5,185 bases of DNA from contig JAGNPP010000194.1 in the NCBI GenBank assembly GCA_017989575.1, forward strand, positions 1 through 5,185. Reading direction: 5' to 3'. The position numbers were made by a program, and so were the translations under genes. This document shows positions 1-5,185 of this stretch, piece by piece; the stretch's first letter is position 1; every line of letters starts with the position of its first letter. The DNA comes from Chryseobacterium sp. Lineage in GTDB: Bacteria > Bacteroidota > Bacteroidia > Flavobacteriales > Weeksellaceae. The notes beneath the pieces are model-generated. The model searched no databases. It saw only the letters and a list, made by a program, of their open reading frames with translations, and was not told where the DNA came from.

Positions 1-1076
1 TTTTCCTCGATTTTCTTCAAAGAATTTTTGAAATGATTGATTTGTGGAGCCAATTTTCTTTTCTTTTCCCAATCTGCAAATTCCTTCGCCATTTCTTTGA
101 TGATGCCTTCCGCTTTCGGGATTTCTTTCTTGCGTTGTTCCATCGTTTCCTGAATGGTTTGTGAAAGTTGGTCAACATCAATCAAAGTCACGTTTTCCCA
201 ATTCCCGATTTCTTTCTGAACGTTATTCGGAATTGATAAATCGATGACAAGCATTTCCTTATTTTTAGGAAAATTAGTTTTGTCAATAATGTATTTCTGA
301 GCGCCAGTTGCAACGATTAACACATCGGTTTGCTTCAATTCGTCTGGGAACGTTTCAAAATCGATTTGAGGAATATTGTATTTGTCAGCAATTTTCTCCG
401 CTTTTTCAAAAGAGCGATTGGCAATTTTTATTTTTGGCTGATAGATGTGCTTTACAAGGTTTTCAATCGTATTTTGGCCAATTTCGCCAACACCCAAAAG
501 TAAAATATTCTTCTCGTGAATATGCTTTGTATTATTTAAAATATAATGAACCGCCGCGTAAGAAACCGAAGCTGAACCTGTGCTTATTCCCGTTTCGTTC
601 TTGATTCTCTTCGAAATTTGAATCGAAGAATTGATGGCGCGTTCCAAATAAGGATTAGAAAAATCTTTATATTTTTTGAATCGATGATAAGCATTCTTGA
701 TTTGAGACACAATCTCGAAATCACCGATGATTTGGCTTTCCAAACCTGCGGCGACACGGAAAAGATGAAATAATGCGTCTTCTCTTTGAAGCACATTTAC
801 ATAATTCAGAAACTCGGAAAGTGAAACTCCAACTGTGTTGCAATAAAGCTCTGCAATGTGAAGATAATTCTTTGTCGTTGAATAGATTTCCGTCCTGTTG
901 CAAGTGGAAACAACAAACGCGTCACCGTAATCCTGCTCGTGGATTTGATTCACAAAAGCTTTGATATGGTCATCAAAAAACGCAAATCTTCCCCGTGTTT
1001 CTGCATCGGCTTTTTCATAACTGATGCTAAGAACGGCGAAATCTGATGTCTGGTGAAATTTATTTTTTGAGCTCAT
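1..1076 (-). CDS. hemA: Glutamyl-tRNA reductase HemA, C-terminus cut by the window edge
   Basis: This enzyme reduces glutamyl-tRNA(Glu) with NADPH to glutamate-1-semialdehyde, the first committed step of the C5 pathway to heme and other tetrapyrroles, in the cytosol. I translated 358 codons from the ATG at 1076-1074. The catalytic domain (about 1-165) carries the nucleophile motif STCNRTEIY with Cys59, and the family signature HLFRVAAGLESQIIGDFEI at 104-122. The NADPH-binding Rossmann domain (about 185-310) shows GVGEIG at 195-200, ANRS at 219-222 and DLSIPNNV at 279-286. The helical dimerisation domain begins near 312 (METMEQ-like helix, charged) and runs off the window, so roughly 50-70 residues should be missing compared with the usual length of about 415. 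The start is well fixed: an in-frame TAA lies at 1094-1092 with no other ATG between. No frameshift or missing catalytic residue is seen. The gene diverges from mreB. Later heme genes such as hemC often follow hemA, but none is visible here. Confidence 0.97.
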   Translation of the reverse strand, partial: MSSKNKFHQTSDFAVLSISYEKADAETRGRFAFFDDHIKAFVNQIHEQDYGDAFVVSTCNRTEIYSTTKNYLHIAELYCNTVGVSLSEFLNYVNVLQREDALFHLFRVAAGLESQIIGDFEIVSQIKNAYHRFKKYKDFSNPYLERAINSSIQISKRIKNETGISTGSASVSYAAVHYILNNTKHIHEKNILLLGVGEIGQNTIENLVKHIYQPKIKIANRSFEKAEKIADKYNIPQIDFETFPDELKQTDVLIVATGAQKYIIDKTNFPKNKEMLVIDLSIPNNVQKEIGNWENVTLIDVDQLSQTIQETMEQRKKEIPKAEGIIKEMAKEFADWEKKRKLAPQINHFKNSLKKIEE

Positions 1077-1086
1077 TTTCAGCTTG

Positions 1087-1094
1087 CAAATTTA
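1087..1094 (-). promoter_or_regulatory. Candidate -7 element for hemA (TAAATTTG)
   Basis: Read on the minus strand this is TAAATTTG, an exact match to the Bacteroidota -7 consensus TAnnTTTG. It is the only exact match upstream of hemA in the spacer. The nearest TTTG that could act as a -33 element (1110-1107) is only 12 nt away, which is shorter than the usual spacing of about 17-23. Transcription would begin near 1081-1082, leaving a leader of only about five bases before the hemA ATG, so the mRNA would be nearly leaderless. In AT-rich DNA such an 8-mer can also occur by chance. Confidence 0.35.
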
Positions 1095-1252
1095 CAATAT
1101 TAAATACAAAGACTCTTTCCGAATATCATTTTGTAGAATTGATAAAATCTATGTAATATGCTGGAGATCTTAGTAAAAATAACAATGTATGTGTGGATTT
1201 GGTGTAGTAGTAATAATTTTTGATTTCCAATTGATATTTAGAATTTTTGCAC

Positions 1253-1303
1253 AATAAAAATTATTGAAATTTTAATAAAATTTTAACCAAATTAATTTTT
1301 ATT
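1253..1303. repeat. Nested A/T inverted repeat upstream of the mreB promoter
   Basis: The outer arms AATAAAAATTA (1253-1263) and TAATTTTTATT (1293-1303) are perfect 11-bp reverse complements. Directly inside them, 1264-1273 pairs with 1277-1286 over 10 positions, nine Watson-Crick and one G-T, around a 3-nt centre. The only asymmetry is a 6-nt bulge at 1287-1292. The centre lies about 55 bp upstream of the mreB -7 box. It could be an operator, an UP-like A-tract element or simply an AT-rich coincidence. It has almost no GC pairs, so it would be a weak RNA hairpin. Confidence 0.5.
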
Positions 1304-1330
1304 TCATCCGATAGAACGACTCTAAATTTA

Positions 1331-1338
1331 TATCTTTG
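1331..1338 (+). promoter_or_regulatory. Likely mreB promoter, -7 element TATCTTTG
   Basis: TATCTTTG matches the Bacteroidota primary sigma-factor -7 consensus TAnnTTTG exactly and is placed to start transcription near 1343-1345, giving a leader of about 20 nt before the mreB ATG. A good TTTG/TTG -33 box at the normal spacing is missing. The closest resemblance is TTTC at 1302-1305, with a spacer of 25. The leader has no Shine-Dalgarno sequence, only a short A run before the ATG, which is usual in this phylum. This promoter probably serves the whole mre-mrdA cluster. Confidence 0.7.
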
Positions 1339-1363
1339 TAAACTTAATAATTACTGACAGAAA

Positions 1364-2389
1364 ATGGGTATATTGGATATGTTTACGCAAGAGATTGCGA
1401 TTGACTTGGGAACTGCGAACACGCTTATCATACACAACAACAAAATAGTTGTGGATCAGCCTTCTATCGTCGCGATAGAGCGGTCGACTGGCAAGCCGAT
1501 TGCCGTGGGTGAACAAGCGAAACATATGCAAGGAAAGACCCACGAGGATATCAAAACCGTTCGCCCATTAAAAGATGGTGTGATCGCAGATTTCCACGCT
1601 TCAGAACATATGATTAAGGAATTTATCAAACAAATTCCGGGTATCAAAGGGAAGTTTTTTCAGCCAGCACTTAGAATCGTGATTTGTATTCCTTCAGGGA
1701 TTACGGAGGTGGAGAAAAGAGCGGTAAGAGATTCTGCTCAGAAAGTGAATGCGAAAGAAGTTCGTTTGATTTATGAACCAATGGCTGCTGCAATAGGAGT
1801 TGGGATTGATGTTCAGAAGCCGGAAGGTAATATGATTATCGACATAGGTGGAGGAACAACAGAGATTGCTGTGGTTGCACTTGGCGGAATTGTTTGCGAC
1901 AAGTCTGTGAAGATTGCAGGTGACGTTTTTACCAATGACATTGCTTATTACTTAAGAACACATCATAATTTATATATCGGAGAAAGAACTGCTGAAAGAA
2001 TCAAAATTGAAGTTGGTTCAGCTGTAGAAGAGTTGGATGTTCCAATTGATGATATTCCTGTACAAGGTAGGGATTTGATTACCGGGAAGCCAAAAGAAAT
2101 TATGGTTAATTATAAAGAAATTGCCAAAGCGCTTGACAAATCAATCATCAGAATCGAGGATGCGGTGATGGAAACTCTATCTTTGACTCCTCCAGAATTG
2201 GCGGCCGATATTTACAAAACCGGAATCTATCTTGCTGGTGGTGGAGCGCTTCTGAGAGGTTTGGCAGACAGACTTCATAGGAAAACGGGACTTCCTGTTT
2301 TTGTGGCAGAAGATCCGTTGAGAGCGGTTGTGAGAGGAACTGGGATTGCTCTTAAGAATATGGATAAATTCAATTTCCTAATCAAATAA
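1364..2389 (+). CDS. mreB: Rod shape-determining actin homologue MreB
   Basis: MreB is a bacterial actin that forms ATP-dependent antiparallel filaments on the inner face of the cytoplasmic membrane and orients the elongasome. The 341-residue product has the usual family length and full motif set. The phosphate-1 loop is DLGTANTLI (14-22), EPMAAAIG (138-145) carries the presumed catalytic Glu138, the phosphate-2 loop is DIGGGTTEIAV (160-170), and the adenosine motif is GIYLAGGGALLRG (287-299). The conserved IGERTAERIKIEVGSA stretch occupies 205-220. The short hydrophobic N-terminus (MGILDMF) could help membrane contact, which is an inference. The start is fixed by an in-frame TGA at 1355-1357, three codons before the ATG. 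There is no Shine-Dalgarno sequence. It is the first gene of the mreBCD-mrdA cluster, behind the TATCTTTG promoter, and 102 bp upstream of mreC. Nothing is broken or missing. Confidence 0.98.
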   Translation: MGILDMFTQEIAIDLGTANTLIIHNNKIVVDQPSIVAIERSTGKPIAVGEQAKHMQGKTHEDIKTVRPLKDGVIADFHASEHMIKEFIKQIPGIKGKFFQPALRIVICIPSGITEVEKRAVRDSAQKVNAKEVRLIYEPMAAAIGVGIDVQKPEGNMIIDIGGGTTEIAVVALGGIVCDKSVKIAGDVFTNDIAYYLRTHHNLYIGERTAERIKIEVGSAVEELDVPIDDIPVQGRDLITGKPKEIMVNYKEIAKALDKSIIRIEDAVMETLSLTPPELAADIYKTGIYLAGGGALLRGLADRLHRKTGLPVFVAEDPLRAVVRGTGIALKNMDKFNFLIK

Positions 2390-2491
2390 ATTTTTATCTA
2401 AAATTTGAATAAATTTAAAGGTTTGGCGATGCTTTATAATTTTAGCAAAGTCTAATCATTCATAATTTATCAATTATCATTTATAGCTTAG
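2390..2491. other. mreB-mreC spacer, AT-rich, no clear terminator or promoter
   Basis: This 102-bp gap is the longest inside the cluster. It starts with an all-A/T hairpin overlapping the mreB stop (2388-2394 with 2400-2406, 5-nt loop). It ends with reiterated ATTCAT/ATTTATCA/ATTATCA-like words (2456-2484), including a 6-bp inverted repeat ATAATT/AATTAT at 2462-2467 and 2472-2477. I see no GC-rich stem followed by a T tract, and no exact TAnnTTTG box on the plus strand; the nearest variant (2399-2407) has one base too many. Read-through from mreB into mreC is the simplest reading. Confidence 0.6.
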
Positions 2492-3346
2492 ATGGGTAAT
2501 TTGCTGAGATTTTTTTCCAAGAATGCATTGTTTGTGTTCTTCATATTCTTGCAATTGGTTTCAATTGTATTGATATTCAGCAAAAACTCTATGCAACAAA
2601 GTTTTTTGGCGGCAAAAACTGCGGCTTTCAACTCTTGGGTTTCTGGTTATATCGACGAAGGAACTTCTTATTTGAAATTAAAACAAATCAACGAAGACCT
2701 TGTTTCTCAAAATAAAGCTTTGATGATTGAGCTTTACGGAAAAGATAAAGTTGAAAAACCTAGTTTCCGAAGAGTTTATGATACCATCGGAGGCGGACAA
2801 ATCTATACTTTTGTAGATGGCGAAGTGGTTTTCAACAGTATCAACAGAAGAGATAATTATTACACCATCAATCGAGGACGTTTGCAAGGCGTGGGCTCCA
2901 ATATGGGTGTGATTGCTCCAAACGGAATTGCCGGAATTGTCATTAATACAACCGATAATTACGCATTGGTCAAATCGATTTTGAGTGTCAATAAAATTAA
3001 AATCAGTGCGTCGCTTAAAAAATCTGGCTATTTCGGAACGCTGTCTTGGAAAGGTGATGACACGAGAACGATGACGCTTTCTGATATTCCAAAATATGTT
3101 CCGCTCAAAGTTGGAGATACTGTTGTAACAGATGGTAAATCTTCCATTTTTCCAGCGGGAATCCAAGTTGGTACAATCGCAGGTTTTGAAGTGGATAGCA
3201 AAACCGGATTTTGGGACATTTCTGTAGAACTCAGCGAAAAAATTGGGAAACTAAGCAAAGTGTATGTGGTTCGGAATCTGAAAAAATCAGAAGTTCAGAA
3301 AATCGATGATTCTTTAAAAGTTCAAATTACGAAAGATGGTCAGTAG
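2492..3346 (+). CDS. mreC: Rod shape-determining protein MreC
   Basis: MreC is a bitopic inner-membrane protein whose periplasmic part binds and activates PBP2 in the elongasome. The 284-residue product has the expected layout. A short cytoplasmic N-terminus is followed by one membrane segment at about 11-30 (rich in F, L, I, V), then a predicted coiled coil at about 53-82 (YLKLKQINEDLVSQNKALMI is its core). A two-part beta domain covers about 105-270. Family hallmarks are INRGRLQGVGSNMGVIAPNG in the first beta subdomain, and VGDTVVTDG (207-215) with IFPAGIQVG (219-227) in the second. The tail after about 270 is charged and probably disordered. The start is certain, because a TAG sits immediately before the ATG in the same frame (2489-2491). 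Its last 11 nt overlap the start of mreD, which suggests translational coupling. Confidence 0.96.
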   Translation: MGNLLRFFSKNALFVFFIFLQLVSIVLIFSKNSMQQSFLAAKTAAFNSWVSGYIDEGTSYLKLKQINEDLVSQNKALMIELYGKDKVEKPSFRRVYDTIGGGQIYTFVDGEVVFNSINRRDNYYTINRGRLQGVGSNMGVIAPNGIAGIVINTTDNYALVKSILSVNKIKISASLKKSGYFGTLSWKGDDTRTMTLSDIPKYVPLKVGDTVVTDGKSSIFPAGIQVGTIAGFEVDSKTGFWDISVELSEKIGKLSKVYVVRNLKKSEVQKIDDSLKVQITKDGQ

Positions 3347-3842
3347 AAACGTTGTCTCAGATCTTGCATTGATCGCAATTTTAACGGCTTTTCAAATCTT
3401 TATTCTGAATAGAATTGCGCTATTCGGACAATACATTCCTGTGCTTTATCCTGTTTTTGTGATGTTTTATCCATTTTTCAGAAACAGATTTCATTTTTTG
3501 GCGTTAAGTTTTATTTTAGGATTATGTGTTGATGCTTTCCTCGGAACTTGGGGAATCAATGCTTTTGCGACAACAGTTGTCGCTTATTTTAGAACCATCA
3601 TATTCAGAACATCCACAGATACAACGACGGATTTTTTCTCTTTCCAGAGTATCCAGTGGACGCAGTTTATATTTTTTATTGTTACGAGTATTTTCATTCA
3701 TCAACTTTTGGTACAATACATCGAATTCTTTAAGTTCGACAGATTTTTTGAAATTTTATTTAATGTAATAGTTACCAGTATAATTTCGTTTGTATTTATA
3801 TTAGCCTATACATTAGCATTTAAAATCAAACAAAAAGTCTGA
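3336..3842 (+). CDS. mreD: Rod shape-determining membrane protein MreD
   Basis: MreD is the small multi-pass inner-membrane partner of MreC and MreB in the lateral-wall machinery; its exact molecular role is less clear than theirs. The 168-residue product is very hydrophobic, with about six likely membrane segments near residues 8-27, 33-48, 53-70, 73-90, 106-127 and 139-163, and a basic C-terminal end (KIKQKV). The stretch GLCVDAFLGTWGINAFA at 62-78 fits the G-x-x-x-D...G pattern conserved in MreD. Sequence conservation in this family is low, so the position between mreC and mrdA is a strong part of the identification. The ATG at 3336 is preceded in frame by a TAA at 3315-3317 without an earlier ATG. 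It lies inside the end of mreC, after a weak purine run (GAAAG). The length is typical. Confidence 0.94.
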   Translation: MVSRNVVSDLALIAILTAFQIFILNRIALFGQYIPVLYPVFVMFYPFFRNRFHFLALSFILGLCVDAFLGTWGINAFATTVVAYFRTIIFRTSTDTTTDFFSFQSIQWTQFIFFIVTSIFIHQLLVQYIEFFKFDRFFEILFNVIVTSIISFVFILAYTLAFKIKQKV

Positions 3843-3852
3843 ATCCGAAAGA

Positions 3853-3921
3853 ATGTCTGTCAAAAAACAAAAAAAACTTTCTCTGATATCCGAGTTGCGT
3901 GTGTTCTTTGAAAAGATTTAA
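3853..3921 (+). CDS. Possible 22-residue small protein between mreD and mrdA
   Basis: I do not recognise this ORF. It starts with ATG 10 nt after the mreD stop and ends with TAA 8 nt before the mrdA ATG, so it fills 69 of the 87 bases in the gap. A purine run (GAAAGA) directly precedes its ATG, which is comparable to the other starts in this cluster. The predicted peptide begins with a basic stretch (MSVKKQKK) and ends with LSLISELRVFFEKI, which could form an amphipathic helix at the membrane surface. It is in a different frame from both mreD and mrdA, so it is not an extension of either. A 22-codon ORF can arise by chance, and the spacer may be non-coding. The tight fit is the only positive argument apart from composition. 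Confidence 0.27.
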   Translation: MSVKKQKKLSLISELRVFFEKI

Positions 3922-3929
3922 AAACACCA

Positions 3930-5185
3930 ATGAAACCACAATATCTCAAAATCACGCTCATCCTTTCTATACTTGCAGTTATTTTTATTGCAAGACTCTC
4001 ATATTTGCAACTATTCACAGATCGTTATGCGCTGAATGCTGCCAATACATCAATTAAAATAGAATATGTTATCCCACCAAGAGGTGTTATTTTTGACAGA
4101 AATGGAAAGATATTGGTTGGGAATCAACCGGCTTTCGAGATTTCTTACACTGCGGCACTTTTGAAACCAGATTTCGATACGATTGGCTTTTGCAAATTAT
4201 TGGGAATTACTGAGCCCCAATTCGTTCGAACAGTGAAAAATATCGAAAAGGAAAAATACTATTCCAAGCTGACGCCAATGACTTTTATGAAAAATCTAAG
4301 TCGTGAAGAGATGGCGAGAATTCAGGAATTGATATTCAAGTATCCAGCTTTTAGCATTGTTCCGCGTCCGCAAAGACAATATGAAGTCAACACGTCCGGG
4401 AATCTTTTGGGATATACGAATCAGGTAAATGATGCTGATATCAAAAAAGATTCAACTTATTATCTGCCAGGAGACTTTGTAGGGAAAAGTGGTGTTGAAA
4501 AATCTTATGAAAAAGAACTTCGAGGCGAAAAAGGAATGAAATACATCCAGAAAGACATTCGCCAAAGAAGCATTGGTTCCTATAAAAATGGAGAATTAGA
4601 TAAAGAAGTTGTTACTGGAAAAGATTTAACTTTAACCATCGACTACGATTTGCAAAGAATGGCTCAGGAAATGCTTGTGAACAAACACGGTGCAGTTGTG
4701 GCTTTAGATCCAAATAATGGCGAAATTCTCACGATGGCAACTGGCCCAGACATCGATCCAAATCTTTTTACTGGTCCAAACAAATCTCGAAATCTTTACA
4801 GATTAGCCAACGATACCATCTTTGAAAATAAACCAACTTTTGACAGATCAATCCAAGCGGCTTACCCACCAGGATCCACTTTTAAATTGTTAACAGCGCT
4901 TGCGGCAATGGAAATGGGGGTAATGACAGATCAAACAATTTTCCCGTGTGGAAGAGGATTTTTCTATCGTGGGAAAAGCATCAAAGGTCACGGTGGTGCA
5001 GATCCTTTGATTCCATCTATTCAAGTCTCTAGCAACTGTTATTTTACTTACGCTTATATCTCGATTATTAAAAAATATCCAGGAAATCCTTCAAAAGGTG
5101 TAGATGAATGGAAAAAAATTATGAACAGTTTTGGCGTTGGAGAATTTCTTAACAATGACTTGGCTGTTGGTGCGAAAGGTAGAAT
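3930..5185 (+). CDS. mrdA: Penicillin-binding protein 2 (class B, elongation transpeptidase), C-terminus cut by the window edge
   Basis: PBP2 is the peptidoglycan DD-transpeptidase that cross-links new side-wall strands, working with RodA and activated by MreC. The window holds 418 codons, about two thirds of the usual 600-680. A short N-terminus is followed by a membrane anchor at about 8-28. The PBP dimerisation (pedestal) region then carries PPRGVIFDRNGKILVGN (49-65) and GKSGVEKSYE (185-194). The transpeptidase domain begins near HGAVVALDPNNGEILTMA (from 253). The acyl-accepting motif is STFK with Ser316 and Lys319, and the second motif is SSN at 367-369. The KTG motif would lie beyond the right edge. 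The ATG is fixed by an in-frame TGA at 3909-3911 and has no clear Shine-Dalgarno sequence. PBP2 is preferred over the division enzyme FtsI/PBP3 because of the position directly after mreBCD and the PBP2-like spacing between motifs. The order would predict rodA next. Confidence 0.96.
   Translation, partial: MKPQYLKITLILSILAVIFIARLSYLQLFTDRYALNAANTSIKIEYVIPPRGVIFDRNGKILVGNQPAFEISYTAALLKPDFDTIGFCKLLGITEPQFVRTVKNIEKEKYYSKLTPMTFMKNLSREEMARIQELIFKYPAFSIVPRPQRQYEVNTSGNLLGYTNQVNDADIKKDSTYYLPGDFVGKSGVEKSYEKELRGEKGMKYIQKDIRQRSIGSYKNGELDKEVVTGKDLTLTIDYDLQRMAQEMLVNKHGAVVALDPNNGEILTMATGPDIDPNLFTGPNKSRNLYRLANDTIFENKPTFDRSIQAAYPPGSTFKLLTALAAMEMGVMTDQTIFPCGRGFFYRGKSIKGHGGADPLIPSIQVSSNCYFTYAYISIIKKYPGNPSKGVDEWKKIMNSFGVGEFLNNDLAVGAKGR

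Larger units (their letters stand above)
1077..1363. other. Divergent AT-rich spacer between hemA and mreB
   Basis: This 287-bp region separates two outward-facing genes and must therefore hold the promoters for both. It is strongly AT-rich, particularly at 1220-1305. It holds one good promoter element toward mreB (1331-1338), one weaker candidate toward hemA (1094-1087), and a nested A/T inverted repeat at 1253-1303. I see no tRNA, no riboswitch-like fold, no terminator and no convincing coding sequence. A 21-codon ORF at 1158-1223 is discounted elsewhere. Confidence 0.85.

Noticed and set aside
308..604. 98-codon plus-strand ORF inside the hemA region
   Set aside because: It is antisense to the NADPH-binding domain of hemA, which is uninterrupted and shows all its motifs. 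No promoter or family resemblance is seen.
1158..1223. 21-codon plus-strand ORF in the hemA-mreB spacer (begins MLEILVKI)
   Set aside because: It has no purine-rich site before the ATG, no neighbour it could be translated with, and is well within chance for AT-rich DNA.
2388..2406. Hairpin after the mreB stop as a terminator
   Set aside because: The 7-bp stem is entirely A/T and no T tract follows, so it would be too weak for intrinsic termination. The downstream genes belong to the same cluster.
2399..2407. Second promoter in the mreB-mreC gap
   Set aside because: The nearest box has three instead of two bases between TA and TTTG, and no suitable -33 element accompanies it.
2678..3166. 162-codon minus-strand ORF opposite mreC
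   Set aside because: It lies wholly antisense to a well-supported mreC, has no recognisable motif, and its odd composition fits a shadow frame.
3848..3909. Long-range pairing across the mreD-mrdA gap (AAAGAATGT with GTGTTCTTT)
   Set aside because: Three of nine pairs would be G-U and the loop exceeds 40 nt, so it is not a convincing structure.

Overview
The window looks like a chromosomal housekeeping segment from a member of the Bacteroidota, most likely the class Flavobacteriia (Chryseobacterium-like). Three things suggest this: the low-GC coding style with very AT-rich spacers, the wording of conserved motifs in HemA and MreB, and a clean Bacteroidota-type -7 promoter element (TAnnTTTG) in front of mreB. 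The assignment is from pattern recognition; no database was searched.

Layout: positions 1-1076 on the minus strand hold the first 358 codons of hemA (glutamyl-tRNA reductase), cut at its C-terminus by the window edge. A 287-bp, AT-rich divergent spacer (1077-1363) follows, with candidate promoters in both directions and a nested A/T palindrome. From 1364 to the right edge, all genes point right and form the cell-shape (elongasome) cluster: mreB (1364-2389), a 102-bp AT-rich gap, mreC (2492-3346), mreD (3336-3842, overlapping mreC by 11 nt), an 87-bp gap almost filled by a possible 22-codon small ORF (3853-3921), and mrdA encoding PBP2 (from 3930, open at the right edge after 418 codons). No terminator is convincing anywhere between mreB and the right edge, so the cluster is plausibly one transcript. 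rodA often follows mrdA in this order but would lie outside the window.

How the genes work together: MreB forms membrane-bound actin-like filaments under the inner membrane. MreC (bitopic, mostly periplasmic) and MreD (multi-pass) connect these to PBP2, the class B transpeptidase that cross-links new lateral-wall peptidoglycan together with the RodA glycosyltransferase. HemA is functionally unrelated: it starts the C5 route to tetrapyrroles and shares only the divergent spacer.

I found no mobile element, CRISPR array, RNA gene or evident new system. The points most worth a second look are the small ORF between mreD and mrdA, the palindrome upstream of the mreB promoter, and an atypical arrangement of possible metal ligands in PBP2.
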